This document shows positions 18,112-28,345 of a DNA stretch of 64,000 nt, piece by piece (position 1 is the stretch's first letter; every line of letters starts with the position of its first letter). A program made the position numbers and the translations under genes. The notes under the pieces are model-generated. The model did no database searches and was not told the origin of the DNA. It worked only from the letters and a program-made list of their open reading frames with translations. The stretch lies in NCBI GenBank assembly GCA_022842725.1, contig JALHOZ010000011.1:60398-124397 (forward strand), read 5' to 3'. The DNA comes from Saprospiraceae bacterium (GTDB lineage Bacteria; Bacteroidota; Bacteroidia; Chitinophagales; Saprospiraceae).

Positions 18112-19500
18112 TTAAAACTCAGAATCAGGAACGGTTTCAAAAAAATCTTTTGTGAAAGTAAACAACTTATTAAAGATTCCTTTTCCTTTTTTACCTTCTT
18201 TTGTGTCATCAGACATATCGTCGGATTCGTCCTGATCTTCGTACAAATCCCGGGGTTGAACCTTTTCAATTTTATCTTCCTGAATGACTGAAGTGATTTG
18301 TTTAAACTCTTCGACGTAAGCATTTTTAGCGTTGGCAATATTATCAATGCTGTATTTCAATAAACCTACTGCTGTAGAATAAATCGGACTAGCTAATTGT
18401 GTTGTATAACCGTGAGCCAAATGTTCGACAGGGTGACCAATTCTCGCCGGCAGACCGGTGTGATACTCGGCCAATAAATCAATATTTTTCAATAAAGATC
18501 CACCTCCCGTTAACACAAGACCTGCAATCAGTTTATTTTCGTAACCTGACCTTCGGATTTCCCACAAAACGTAGTCGAAAATTTCTTCAGCTCTTGCCTG
18601 GATAATTCTGGCCAGATTTTTTTCAGAAATCTCCTTATGATCTCTGCCTTTAAATCCGGGGATGGTAATAATTCTGTTATCGTATATTTCATCCGCCAAT
18701 GCAGATCCAAATTTTTGTTTCAGCTTCTCAGCCTGTTCATTCATTACCGTACATCCTTCGCGAATATCTCTTGTGATGACATTGCCACCAAAAGGAATGA
18801 CGCAGGTATGTCTGATAATTCCATCTTTAAATATCGTAATATCCGTCGTGCCTCCACCTATATCAATCAAGGCAACTCCGGCTTCTTTTTCTTCATCACT
18901 TAAGATAGAAGCAGCAGAAGCAATTGGCTCCAGAGTGACATCAGCGACTTCAAGTCCGGCCTTCTCAACACATCTCAGAATATTTCTGCTGGCCGTAATC
19001 TGGCCGGTGATGATGTGAAAATTGGCTTCCAGACGAACACCTGACATGCCGATCGGATCAAATATATCCTGCTCATCGTCGACAGTATATTCCTGGGGAA
19101 CAACGTGAAGGATTTTATCGCCGGGAGGCAACACCAGTTTGTACATGTCTTTGATCAGCTTATCAATATCATTTTGATTGATTTCTGTATTTGAATCATG
19201 ACGGACCAACAAACCGTGGTGGTGCAAACTTTTGATATGCTGACCTGCAATACCGACATGGATAAGCTTAAACTTACAGCCGGCAGACTTTTCAGCGATA
19301 TCAACAGCTTCCCGAATGGCTTTTACGGTTTTGTCAATATTGGACACAACCCCTCTGGAAACGCCTTCAGATTTGACCGTTCCGACGCTGACCACTTCGA
19401 GTTTGCCATACTCATTGAGATAGCCGGCAATAGCACATACCTTGGTAGTACCGATGTCGAGGGCGACGGCCATGTTTTTAAATTTTGTTTGGTCTGTCAT
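18112..19500 (-). CDS. ftsA: Cell division protein FtsA
   Basis: Actin-like ATPase that tethers FtsZ to the membrane. It has 462 residues. Phosphate-1 motif ALDIGTTKVCAIAG, phosphate-2 motif GVALIDIGGGTTDITIF and adenosine motif GLVLTGGGSLLKNI are visible in order. The 1C subdomain lies between the first two. The C-terminal GKGIFNKLFTFTKDFFE is an amphipathic helix fitting the membrane-targeting sequence. It lies between ftsQ (58 bases upstream) and ftsZ (30 bases downstream). Confidence 0.97.
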   Translation of the reverse strand: MTDQTKFKNMAVALDIGTTKVCAIAGYLNEYGKLEVVSVGTVKSEGVSRGVVSNIDKTVKAIREAVDIAEKSAGCKFKLIHVGIAGQHIKSLHHHGLLVRHDSNTEINQNDIDKLIKDMYKLVLPPGDKILHVVPQEYTVDDEQDIFDPIGMSGVRLEANFHIITGQITASRNILRCVEKAGLEVADVTLEPIASAASILSDEEKEAGVALIDIGGGTTDITIFKDGIIRHTCVIPFGGNVITRDIREGCTVMNEQAEKLKQKFGSALADEIYDNRIITIPGFKGRDHKEISEKNLARIIQARAEEIFDYVLWEIRRSGYENKLIAGLVLTGGGSLLKNIDLLAEYHTGLPARIGHPVEHLAHGYTTQLASPIYSTAVGLLKYSIDNIANAKNAYVEEFKQITSVIQEDKIEKVQPRDLYEDQDESDDMSDDTKEGKKGKGIFNKLFTFTKDFFETVPDSEF

Positions 19501-19558
19501 AGTACATTTATTTAAAGATGAATACTTCTTATTTATGAATACGGTTTATGTTATTATA

Positions 19559-20428
19559 TCAATTATCTGTTTTTTGGGTCGTTGTAAGTTCGTTGTCCGA
19601 AGGAACTTTCATCGCTGTTTCGCTTGTATTCAGGGAGGCTTCCGGCTTTCCGTCGACCAAAACAACCTGATTTACAAATTTTACATTCAGTACGGGATAA
19701 CGGTTCCATCCCAACTTTGTCATACCATCCCGGTAAAAGATTTTAAGATTGTCAAATTTTTCGTCCATCTGGTCAGCTCCGCCAAAAACAATTTTTTCTT
19801 TACCGACTTTAGGAATGAGAATGATTTCACCGGTTTCATCTACATAAATCTGTTCGACCAAAGCATGCAAAAATTCATCATTCCGAATGTATTGGATCAT
19901 ATTAAAAATATCTTTGAGAACTGATTTACCTTCCTTTTTATCAAATCCTTCGCGATAAGCATCAATAAAACCATTTGCCAACGGAACGCGTACAGCACTT
20001 CCCTGTACAACAGGAACTTTTTTGCCTTTGGCGTCCAAAAAGTAAGACGAACCTCTGTTATCCGTAATTCTGACGATAACTTCTTTAGGTACCAAAGCAA
20101 TATGAAGTCTGTCTTTTGCGTCAAAATAAACATCAACATGTTGGATTCTGGCGTCATTTTTCAGATCTCTTTCCAACTTCTGACTGTTGACAGAGCGGAT
20201 TTTTTTCCTGTCAGGAGAAAATCCCAACGATTTTACCATCAAAGCTTTTACTTCCTTTTCCTGTATCAGACGACCGCTTTCGGCAGCCTGGATATGAATG
20301 ACAACTGTGTCAACGGCAGCCATTCTTTTACGTTGAACCGACAGAAACAACAGCCCGCCTATCCCGAAAAGGATTCCCATCCAAATCGCGACATTTCTGA
20401 CTTTGTTTTTATTTATTCGTTTCAACAT
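19559..20428 (-). CDS. ftsQ: Cell division protein FtsQ
   Basis: Bitopic divisome protein that scaffolds FtsB/FtsL-type partners. It has 289 residues: a basic cytoplasmic N-terminus (MLKRINKNKVRN), one membrane helix (VAIWMGILFGIGGLLFLSV), then a periplasmic POTRA-like domain (VVIHIQAAESGRLIQEKEVKALM) and beta domain. Sequence conservation is low, as usual for FtsQ. The call rests on topology, length and its position between murC and ftsA. It starts 9 bases after the murC stop. Confidence 0.88.
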   Translation of the reverse strand: MLKRINKNKVRNVAIWMGILFGIGGLLFLSVQRKRMAAVDTVVIHIQAAESGRLIQEKEVKALMVKSLGFSPDRKKIRSVNSQKLERDLKNDARIQHVDVYFDAKDRLHIALVPKEVIVRITDNRGSSYFLDAKGKKVPVVQGSAVRVPLANGFIDAYREGFDKKEGKSVLKDIFNMIQYIRNDEFLHALVEQIYVDETGEIILIPKVGKEKIVFGGADQMDEKFDNLKIFYRDGMTKLGWNRYPVLNVKFVNQVVLVDGKPEASLNTSETAMKVPSDNELTTTQKTDN

Positions 20429-20437
20429 TTAATATAT

Positions 20438-21820
20438 TTATAAAAATAATGATTCCAATTTCTTTTTAATTTCCGGAACAAAAGTATCGATATCTCCTGC
20501 TCCGAGCGTTACGATCACTTCGAGATCCTTCCATTGTATTGTCTCCATAAGATTTGTTTTGGAGACTAACACTTTGTGATGGTTTTTCATTTCTCTGAAA
20601 ATCATATCAGAGGTTACTCCTTCCATCGGCAATTCTCTGGCAGGGTATATATCCATCAGGATAATTTCATCCAGCTCATCCAAAGCTTCTGCAAATCCGA
20701 TGTAAAAATCTTTGGTTCTGGAAAATAGATGCGGTTGAAAAACACCGGTTATCTTTTTGTCAGGAAACAACATTTTTACTCCGTTTATGGCAGCATTTAA
20801 TTCTGTGGGATGATGTGCGTAGTCATCGATAAAAACCACTTTTGGTCCTTTATGAATGATTTCAAACCGCCTTCTTATGCCTTTAAAATTCGCAAGGGCA
20901 TCTTTCATATCATTTTCAGATGCGCCCAGATACCTTCCGATACCTATAGCAACTGATGCATTTTCAACATTGTGACGTCCCGGAAGATTACAAATCCAGT
21001 TTTCAGAGTTATGACCATCATCCGTTAAATCAAAAACGAACTGACCATTTTTTACCATCACATTTTTTACCGAAAGATCTGAACCTTCGCTTCCGAATTC
21101 TTTGATGATTACTCCTTTTCCGGAAAGAAAATCTATATCCTTTTTATCAAAAAAGTCCAACAATCCCTTTTTAATCAGTAGAAGACCGTTGGGTTTGATC
21201 TGACGGGCAAAGTCAATAAAACTTTCCACCATCTTATCATGATGACCATAGATGTCGAGATGATCGGCATCCATTGACAAAATAACGGCGATGGTTGGTG
21301 TCAGGTGTAAAAAAGATCTGTCAAACTCATCCGCTTCCAAAACAACCAGATCACTGTCTCCTGAGATAAAATTGCTTTGATAATCAGAAGCTATTCCTCC
21401 CAAAAACGCTGAAGGCCTTAAACCACTTTTGTCTAAAAGGAAAGCCGTGAGCGTACTCGTGGTTGTTTTACCATGGGTACCTGCAATCGCAATACCTACT
21501 TTCGAACGACTGATCAATCCCAGAACTTCAGAACGTTTCATCAACGGAAGATTTTGTCTTTTGACAAAATTTAATCCCTGATGATCTGCAGGAATCGCTG
21601 GTGTGTATACCACGAGATCAATATCAACAGGTACCATGGAAACATTGTCGTCAAAGTGAATGAATATCCCTTCAGCTTCAAGTTCGGATGTTAGCAAAGT
21701 TCCGGTTTTGTCATAACCGCTCACTTTAATGCCCAACCGCAAAAAAAACCTTGCAATGGCGCTCATTCCGATACCCCCGATGCCGATAAAATAAACATGT
21801 TTTAAGTTCGACAAATCCAT
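20438..21820 (-). CDS. murC: UDP-N-acetylmuramate-L-alanine ligase MurC
   Basis: Cytosolic ATP-dependent ligase adding L-Ala to UDP-MurNAc, the first peptide step of peptidoglycan synthesis. It has 460 residues from the ATG at 21820 (MDLSNLKHVYFIGIGGIGMSA). The dinucleotide-like loop GIGGIGMSAIARF, ATP loop GTHGKTTTSTLTAFL, DADHLDIYG and GIRRRFE are visible. The start at 21820 places it 4 bases after the murG stop; an in-frame ATG 30 bases upstream would overlap murG and adds residues outside the family alignment. Confidence 0.97.
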   Translation of the reverse strand: MDLSNLKHVYFIGIGGIGMSAIARFFLRLGIKVSGYDKTGTLLTSELEAEGIFIHFDDNVSMVPVDIDLVVYTPAIPADHQGLNFVKRQNLPLMKRSEVLGLISRSKVGIAIAGTHGKTTTSTLTAFLLDKSGLRPSAFLGGIASDYQSNFISGDSDLVVLEADEFDRSFLHLTPTIAVILSMDADHLDIYGHHDKMVESFIDFARQIKPNGLLLIKKGLLDFFDKKDIDFLSGKGVIIKEFGSEGSDLSVKNVMVKNGQFVFDLTDDGHNSENWICNLPGRHNVENASVAIGIGRYLGASENDMKDALANFKGIRRRFEIIHKGPKVVFIDDYAHHPTELNAAINGVKMLFPDKKITGVFQPHLFSRTKDFYIGFAEALDELDEIILMDIYPARELPMEGVTSDMIFREMKNHHKVLVSKTNLMETIQWKDLEVIVTLGAGDIDTFVPEIKKKLESLFL

Positions 21821-21824
21821 GATA

Positions 21825-22934
21825 TCAAGATTTGACTTTTGATGAACCAATTTTCAAAATCTCTTCCGCAATCTTTATTGCGGCGTCCGGTTTGGCAAAA
21901 AAACCGATTTGTGAAGATACCTCTGACAATTTTGAGTCGTCATGTACCAGTTGCATCATGGCTTGAACCAGGTTTTTACCGGCGTCAGTATCTTTTACCA
22001 ATACTGCCGCACCTTTGTCGACAAGAGCCATTGCATTGGCAGTCTGATGGTCTTCAGCCACAACAGGTGAAGGAACCAATATTGCAGGTTTGCCAAGTAA
22101 AGCCAACTCAGAAACAGTCAGTGCACCTGCTCTGCAGACCACTAGGTCGGCAGCCTGGTACATCAGTGGCATGTCATCAATAAATGCGAATGTTTTTACA
22201 TTGGGTCGATTGATGATTTCCAGCTGACTGTATTCCGGCCAGTATATCTTACCGATTTGCCAGATAATATTCAGGTTTGCCGGGATCATCCCTTCGGACA
22301 GTCCCTTTTTTATGGCTTCATTAAGTGTTTTTGCTCCCAGGCTTCCGCCGAAAATAAAAACTGTTTTATTGGACGCAGGTAAACCCAATTTTTGCAAAGA
22401 TTCTGCACGGGTTTTTGTGTCCTGATTACTTATTTTTCCACGGATAGGATTTCCGGTAAAAAGAATTTTATCTTTCGGAAAAAACTTATCCATGTGTTCG
22501 TAAGCCACAAAAATCTTATGGGCTTTAAAACCCAGGATCCGGTTTGTTGCACCGGCATAAGAATTTTGTTCCTGCAAAACGAACGGAATTCCCATCCAGT
22601 TTGCGACCTGCAACGTCGGTCCGCTGGCATAACCGCCCACACCTACCGCTACATCCGGCTTAAATTTTTTCATCATCCGGTAAGCCTGCCAAAGGCTTGA
22701 GATAACTTTAAACGGAAAAGTAAGATTTTGCAAAGTGATTTTCCTTTGAAAACCACGAACAGGAAGTCCGATGATCGGATACCCTGCTTTGGGCACCAAC
22801 TCCATTTCCATCTTTCCTGCCGCTCCGACAAAATGTATATCAGTGTCCGGCGCTTTAGCTTTTAAAGCGTCTGCTATGGCGATGGCCGGAAAAATATGGC
22901 CACCTGTTCCTCCGCCACTAATGATTACTTTCAT
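21825..22934 (-). CDS. murG: UDP-N-acetylglucosamine-lipid I GlcNAc transferase MurG
   Basis: Peripheral inner-membrane GT28 enzyme that converts lipid I to lipid II. It has 369 residues. The N-terminal GGGTGGHIFPAIAIADAL glycine loop, GVGGYASGPTLQVA, LQEQNSYAGATNR and the C-terminal UDP-GlcNAc site CRAGALTVSELALLGKPAILVPSP...EDHQTANA are all present. The ATG at 22934 begins the conserved MKVIISGGGTGG and overlaps the end of ftsW by 17 bases, which suggests translational coupling. Confidence 0.97.
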   Translation of the reverse strand: MKVIISGGGTGGHIFPAIAIADALKAKAPDTDIHFVGAAGKMEMELVPKAGYPIIGLPVRGFQRKITLQNLTFPFKVISSLWQAYRMMKKFKPDVAVGVGGYASGPTLQVANWMGIPFVLQEQNSYAGATNRILGFKAHKIFVAYEHMDKFFPKDKILFTGNPIRGKISNQDTKTRAESLQKLGLPASNKTVFIFGGSLGAKTLNEAIKKGLSEGMIPANLNIIWQIGKIYWPEYSQLEIINRPNVKTFAFIDDMPLMYQAADLVVCRAGALTVSELALLGKPAILVPSPVVAEDHQTANAMALVDKGAAVLVKDTDAGKNLVQAMMQLVHDDSKLSEVSSQIGFFAKPDAAIKIAEEILKIGSSKVKS

Positions 22935-24102
22935 CTTCGACACTGAGATTTTCAACTTTTCTATTTTCTTCGTAAGACTTTTCTACAAAACGACTTACGC
23001 TTAATATGATTCCAAGAGAGATACACGTGAATAAAAACGATGTTCCTCCCATACTGATTAATGGTAATGTCAAACCTGTAGCCGGAACCAACTGAACCGA
23101 TACGGCTATGTTGGCAAAAGCCTGAACTACAATATTGAGTGTCAATCCTATCGCCAGGATTGCTCCAAATGTTTTGGGACTTCTCGTGACCAACCGGACA
23201 CTTCTGAATAACAACCACAAATAGAGTCCAACGATAGCAAAACCTCCCAACATCCCGTATTCTTCACAAATAATGGAATAGATAAAGTCTGCATACGCGT
23301 ATGGTAAAATATTCCTTTGAATACTGTTTCCGGGACCGACACCAAACCAACTACCTGATGCGATGGCAGTTTTTGACTGCTGAACCTGATATTCACCATC
23401 AGAGTTCAGAAATTCATCTACCCGCGAAACCCAGGTTTCTACCCTGACATGTTCCGGAAACTGAAGACCGATATAATATATCAGACCAAAAACAAGCGCT
23501 CCGCTCAATATGAGTAAAAAAACATATTTTAATGATATCCTTCCGATGAACATCATCAAAAAACAAGTGGCAAAAAGCAAAGCGCCCGTAGAAAGGTCAT
23601 TCGGAATAATCAGACCGGTGACCACTACAATCGGTACAATAATCGGCAAAAATGCATTACGAAACTCTTTGATATATTCCTGCCGCATAGCCAGAGATCT
23701 GGCGACATACAGAATCAAAGCCAGTTTTGCAAAATCCGAAGTTTGAAAAGACATATCAAGAATCGGAATTTTAATCCATCTTGCTGCATCATTGATCTCA
23801 ACTCCAAACAAAAAAGTATATACTAAAAGAGGCACCGCAATAATCATTAAAATTGGCGCGATCTTTGCATAAAACATGTAATGAAGTCTGTAGGCCAGAT
23901 ACATCAATGTGGTCCCCATGGCTATGAAAACCAACTGACGTACAAGATAATATTCGGTACTGCTACCAGCATTCATCTTGTACACTACACTGCCTGATGT
24001 ACTATATACAACAAGAAGGGAAAAAAGGATGAGCAATGAGACTATAAGCCAGACTACCCGGTCACCTTTTAATTGAGAATATGCATTGATAACTACTGAC
24101 AA
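22918..24102 (-). CDS. ftsW: SEDS-family peptidoglycan glycosyltransferase FtsW
   Basis: Polytopic divisome glycosyltransferase that polymerises lipid II together with the FtsI transpeptidase. It has 394 residues and about ten membrane segments. Family stretches are LVVYSTSGSVVY in TM1, AARWIKIPILDMSFQTSDFAKLALILY, and in the C-terminal half SGSWFGVGPGNSIQRNILPYAYADFIYSIICEEYGMLG, containing the conserved region before TM8. It lies between murD (11 bases) and murG (17-base overlap). Confidence 0.97.
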   Translation of the reverse strand: MSVVINAYSQLKGDRVVWLIVSLLILFSLLVVYSTSGSVVYKMNAGSSTEYYLVRQLVFIAMGTTLMYLAYRLHYMFYAKIAPILMIIAVPLLVYTFLFGVEINDAARWIKIPILDMSFQTSDFAKLALILYVARSLAMRQEYIKEFRNAFLPIIVPIVVVTGLIIPNDLSTGALLFATCFLMMFIGRISLKYVFLLILSGALVFGLIYYIGLQFPEHVRVETWVSRVDEFLNSDGEYQVQQSKTAIASGSWFGVGPGNSIQRNILPYAYADFIYSIICEEYGMLGGFAIVGLYLWLLFRSVRLVTRSPKTFGAILAIGLTLNIVVQAFANIAVSVQLVPATGLTLPLISMGGTSFLFTCISLGIILSVSRFVEKSYEENRKVENLSVEDESNH

Positions 24103-24113
24103 TCTTGTTGAAT

Positions 24114-25427
24114 TTATAATTCACAAATATTTTTGTAAGACAAAACAGCTTCCTTAAACTGGTCACCTCTGTCCATATAATTTTTAAACAAATCAAAACT
24201 TGCACATGCCGGAGAAAGCAAAACGATGTCTCCTGATTCACTGAAATCGTGTGCCATGACCACTGCCTGCCTCACAGATTGGGTTTCGTAAATATCAGAA
24301 ATCAGACTTCCGAAGGCATCTTTTAATTTCTGATTATCTATTCCCAAACAAATCAGGGCCTTTATTTTTTCTTTGGCAAAGGGCAACAAAACGGAATAAT
24401 CATTTCCTTTGTCTGTTCCTCCTGCTATCCAGATGACCGGCTTATTCATGGCCTCCAGTGCATAATACACAGAATCCACATTGGTTGCTTTGCTATCATT
24501 GATGTATGTCACTCCGTCAATAACATCTACTTTTTCAAGTCGGTGAGGAAGGTTGACAAAAGTACTCAGACCTTCGTTGATCTGATTTTCTGTTAATCCC
24601 ATTTTCCGGCAGGCTTCCACCACACACTGTCCGTTGAGCAGATTGTGTCGCCCCAACAATACAAAGTCATAATAACCATTCCCGTTTTGGGTCAACAAAC
24701 CGTTTTTGTACTGTTCGGCATACACAGGTATCCTTTGAGCCTGTGTTGTGTTTTCTTTGAGTCTTGAAACAATTTCAATATCATCACCATTGTAGATAAA
24801 ATATTGATTTTCTGTCTGATTTTCTGCTATCCGCAATTTGGCGGCAGCGTACAAATCCATTTTGTAGTCATATCTGTCCAGATGATCCGGAGTGATATTA
24901 AGCAACATGGAAATGTCAGGTCTGAAGGTATCAATGTTGTCCAATTGAAAACTGCTCACTTCCAGAACCATATATTCCGGTTGTCTCTCGCTTACAATCC
25001 TGGCAAAACTTTTTCCGTAATTGCCTCCTAATTCAACATCAAAGCCTGCGTTTTTTAAAATGTGGTAAAAAAGTCCCGAAGTTGTAGTCTTCCCATTTGA
25101 ACCTGTTATGGCAATGGTAAAGCCCGAATAAAACATAGAACCAAACTCAATCTCGGAAATTACTTTCCGACCCTTTTCTTTTAACATGCGCAGGGCCGGC
25201 GCATGATCCGGAACCCCGGGACTTTTTACAACCACCTCAGCTACCAACAGCCGGTCAAAATTGTGACCCCCTTCTTCGAAAGGAATCGATTTGCTAACTA
25301 ACTCAACCTTTATCTTCTCGTCTATAAGACTATGATCACTCAAAAATACCTCCATGCCCATCTTTTGGGCCAATAAGGCAGCTCCTACCCCACTTTCTCC
25401 TCCACCGATAATCACAACACTTTTCAT
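24114..25427 (-). CDS. murD: UDP-N-acetylmuramoyl-L-alanine-D-glutamate ligase MurD
   Basis: Cytosolic ligase adding D-Glu. It has 437 residues. N-terminal Rossmann-like start IIGGGESGVGAALLA, ATP loop GSNGKTTTSGLFYHIL, NITPDHLDRY, LPHRLEKV and YINDSKATNVDS (a MurD signature) are visible. Its ATG overlaps the mraY stop by one base (TAATG), a typical coupled junction. Confidence 0.97.
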   Translation of the reverse strand: MKSVVIIGGGESGVGAALLAQKMGMEVFLSDHSLIDEKIKVELVSKSIPFEEGGHNFDRLLVAEVVVKSPGVPDHAPALRMLKEKGRKVISEIEFGSMFYSGFTIAITGSNGKTTTSGLFYHILKNAGFDVELGGNYGKSFARIVSERQPEYMVLEVSSFQLDNIDTFRPDISMLLNITPDHLDRYDYKMDLYAAAKLRIAENQTENQYFIYNGDDIEIVSRLKENTTQAQRIPVYAEQYKNGLLTQNGNGYYDFVLLGRHNLLNGQCVVEACRKMGLTENQINEGLSTFVNLPHRLEKVDVIDGVTYINDSKATNVDSVYYALEAMNKPVIWIAGGTDKGNDYSVLLPFAKEKIKALICLGIDNQKLKDAFGSLISDIYETQSVRQAVVMAHDFSESGDIVLLSPACASFDLFKNYMDRGDQFKEAVLSYKNICEL

Positions 25428-26692
25428 TATCTGATTTTTAAGGTTATGACACTGATGACAGCCAGCATGATTCCAATAATCCAGAATCGGGTGACTATTT
25501 TGGATTCATGCATACCCAGCTTTTGAAAATGGTGATGCAAAGGCGACATTCTGAATATTCTGCGTCCTTCGCCATATTTTTTCTTTGTGTATTTGAAATA
25601 GGATACCTGGAGTACGACGGACAAATTTTCAACAAGAAATATTCCGCACAAAATAGGTATCAACAATTCTTTTCTCAATAATATCGCCAAAACTGCTATG
25701 ATACCTCCGAGCGTCAAACTCCCGGTATCTCCCATAAACACTTTTGCCGGATAAGAATTGTGCCATAAAAATCCGATACACGCACCTATAAAACAAGCCG
25801 AAAATATCACTAATTCTGCCGAATCAGGAATAAACAATATGTCAAGATATCCTGCTATGATGGTGTGACCCGACACATACGCAAAGACACCCAATGTTGT
25901 TCCGATGATGGCAGATGTACCTGCCGCGAGACCGTCAATACCATCCGTAAGGTTGGCTGCATTGCTCACAGCAGTCACGATAAATACAACAATTAATGAA
26001 AATAAAATGGACAGTATCAGTCCCGAATTATCCGGTATAAACCAAATCAGGGATTTATAATCAAAATTATTTCCTTTGTAAAACGGAATATTGGTCAATG
26101 TGGATTTAACGTGAGCCATTTGTAAAATTTTGGCTTCATCATTAACCTTTGACACTACGGTAGAATATGTTTTTGTAATTTCATATCCACCTGATTGTGC
26201 CGTTTCCAATGGCATTCTGATGACAACATCTTTGGAAATAATCATGGTGATACCCACGACCAAACCAAGGATTACCTGACCAAAAATTTTCATTTTGCCA
26301 CTGAGACCGTCTTTATTTTTTTTGAACACCTTGATGTAGTCGTCTGCAAACCCGATAATTCCCATCCAAACGGTGGTAAATATCATCAGAATAACATAAA
26401 TGTTATTGAGTTTGGCAAACAAGATACATGGAATCAGAATAGAAAGTATAATCATGATACCTCCCATCGTCGGTGTACCCTCCTTGACCTTCTGGCCTTC
26501 AAGACCAAGATCGCGGACGGTTTCTCCTACCTGCAAGTTTTTCAAAGAACGTATGATCCTTCCTCCGAAAATCATCGTAATGATCAGTGAGAGGATGATC
26601 GCTGCACCTGCTCTGAACGTAATATACTGGAACAAACCTGCTCCGGGTATATTATATGCTTTGTCCAGAAAATCGAAAATATAGTGCAACAT
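25427..26692 (-). CDS. mraY: Phospho-N-acetylmuramoyl-pentapeptide transferase MraY
   Basis: Polytopic inner-membrane enzyme that transfers phospho-MurNAc-pentapeptide to undecaprenyl phosphate, making lipid I. It has 421 residues, about 60 more than E. coli MraY (about 360). The surplus sits mainly in a periplasmic-type insertion at about residues 155-215. Catalytic motifs are present: [41 protein letters not shown] and MSPLHHHFQ. It lies 165 bases after murE, the only sizeable gap in the cluster, where I see no clear promoter box. Confidence 0.97.
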   Translation of the reverse strand: MLHYIFDFLDKAYNIPGAGLFQYITFRAGAAIILSLIITMIFGGRIIRSLKNLQVGETVRDLGLEGQKVKEGTPTMGGIMIILSILIPCILFAKLNNIYVILMIFTTVWMGIIGFADDYIKVFKKNKDGLSGKMKIFGQVILGLVVGITMIISKDVVIRMPLETAQSGGYEITKTYSTVVSKVNDEAKILQMAHVKSTLTNIPFYKGNNFDYKSLIWFIPDNSGLILSILFSLIVVFIVTAVSNAANLTDGIDGLAAGTSAIIGTTLGVFAYVSGHTIIAGYLDILFIPDSAELVIFSACFIGACIGFLWHNSYPAKVFMGDTGSLTLGGIIAVLAILLRKELLIPILCGIFLVENLSVVLQVSYFKYTKKKYGEGRRIFRMSPLHHHFQKLGMHESKIVTRFWIIGIMLAVISVITLKIR

Positions 26693-26857
26693 GTATATAA
26701 ATTAATAATAAATACTCTTTTGTCTGTTTTCTCAAAATTAACAGCGCAGAAGGTTTTTCAGAACTTTTCCCAAAAAGCTCCTCCTGCAACTGTTAAACCA
26801 ACCTGAGAATGATAATAGAACCTAAATCTTTCAGAAAAAGGAATCCAACCCGATTCG

Positions 26858-28333
26858 CTATTTCCGGTCTTTGATCAGAAATTCTGTCAAAAACTTTTTA
26901 TCGTCAAAGGGAGTCTTTACTCCCATTATTTCCTGATATGTTTCATGCCCCTTCCCGGCTACGAGAATAATGTCTCCGGCCCTGGCTAATTTCACTGCGG
27001 TTTTGATGGCTGTTTTTCTGTCGGTAATCCTGAGTACCTTTGACATCTGTTGTTCCGTGATACCGGCTTCCATGTCATCCAGAATAGCCTCCGGATCTTC
27101 ACTCCTGGGATTGTCGCTGGTAATGATCAGGGTATCTGATTTTTCAGCTGCAATTCCGGCCATCAGTGGTCTTTTGGTTTTGTCACGGTCTCCACCACAT
27201 CCGACAACTGATAAAACTTTTACATTTTTATCTTTTACCTTGTGGATCGTATCGAGTACATTGTCCAAAGCATCCGGTGTATGTGCATAATCGACTATTC
27301 CACACGTTTTTGTGACCGGATCCAGAACCTGTTCAAACCTGCCGGCAGGTCCCTGTAGTGAAGATAAAGCTGTCAACACTGATACCGGTGATTCTCCCAA
27401 CAAAACCGATGTTCCGTACACACAAAGTAAGTTGTATGCATTAAAATCACCAATCAGTTTAAAAAAGGCTTCCGTTCCGTTGATCTTCATCAACAAACCC
27501 ACGATATTATTGTCAATGATGGCACCTTTGAAATCAGCCATGGTGCGAAGAGAATATGTTTTGACGTCAGCTGCTGTATTCTGAACCATTACACGACCTC
27601 TTTTATCATCTATATTGACCAAAGCGTAACTACCTTTCGGTAATTGGTCAAAAAACAACTTTTTGGCATTAATGTAATTTTCCATGGTTCCGTGGTAATC
27701 GAGATGATCCTGGGTGATATTGGTAAAAAGGGCAGCTTTAAACCGCAAACCACCGATCCTTTCCTGAACTACTGCATGTGAACTCACTTCCATAAAAACA
27801 TGAGAACAACCCATATTTTTCATGTCTGCCAACAAACTGTGCAATTTGATTACATCCGGTGTCGTATGTGTCGAAGGAAAAATTTTGTTGCCGATTTTGT
27901 TTTCTACTGTAGAAATCAATCCACAGGTATAACCCAAAGTCGTATACAAATCGTACAATAATGTAGCGACTGTGGTTTTTCCATTGGTACCGGTGACACC
28001 TGTCAGGGTAAGATGATCACTTACGTGACCATAAAAAGCATCAGCCATTTTTCCGGCTATATTCCGGACGTTTTTGGTCCGGACGTACGTGATCTCAGCT
28101 GATATCACTTCAGGAAAACTTTCGCAAATGATGGTTTTAGCACCTGAGGCGATGGCTTTTCCGATAAACTGATGTCCGTCGGTCACTGTACCCGGAAAGG
28201 CAAAAAACACTGAATTTTCTCTGACTTCTCTTGAATCAATGGTCAGTGAAACTACTTCTCTGTCCAAAGTTCCTGAAACCTCCGCAATGTCCTCCTGGGG
28301 CAATATGTCAAACAACTTTTTTTTACTTTCCAC
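26858..28333 (-). CDS. murE: UDP-MurNAc-tripeptide ligase MurE (meso-DAP type)
   Basis: Cytosolic ligase adding the third stem-peptide residue. It has 491 residues. ATP loop TGVTGTNGKTTVATLLY near 105-120, HTTPDVIKL, EVSSHAVVQERI, NITQDHLDYHGTMENY with the carbamylated-Lys region nearby, and C-terminal TSDNPRSEDPEAI. The DNPR motif marks meso-diaminopimelate specificity, as opposed to lysine. It starts 12 bases after ftsI. Confidence 0.97.
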   Translation of the reverse strand: MESKKKLFDILPQEDIAEVSGTLDREVVSLTIDSREVRENSVFFAFPGTVTDGHQFIGKAIASGAKTIICESFPEVISAEITYVRTKNVRNIAGKMADAFYGHVSDHLTLTGVTGTNGKTTVATLLYDLYTTLGYTCGLISTVENKIGNKIFPSTHTTPDVIKLHSLLADMKNMGCSHVFMEVSSHAVVQERIGGLRFKAALFTNITQDHLDYHGTMENYINAKKLFFDQLPKGSYALVNIDDKRGRVMVQNTAADVKTYSLRTMADFKGAIIDNNIVGLLMKINGTEAFFKLIGDFNAYNLLCVYGTSVLLGESPVSVLTALSSLQGPAGRFEQVLDPVTKTCGIVDYAHTPDALDNVLDTIHKVKDKNVKVLSVVGCGGDRDKTKRPLMAGIAAEKSDTLIITSDNPRSEDPEAILDDMEAGITEQQMSKVLRITDRKTAIKTAVKLARAGDIILVAGKGHETYQEIMGVKTPFDDKKFLTEFLIKDRK

Positions 28334-28345
28334 TATTTATCATCT

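Noticed and set aside
26693..26857. Internal promoter in the 165-base murE-mraY gap
   Set aside because: No TAnnTTTG box on the minus strand was seen in the gap.
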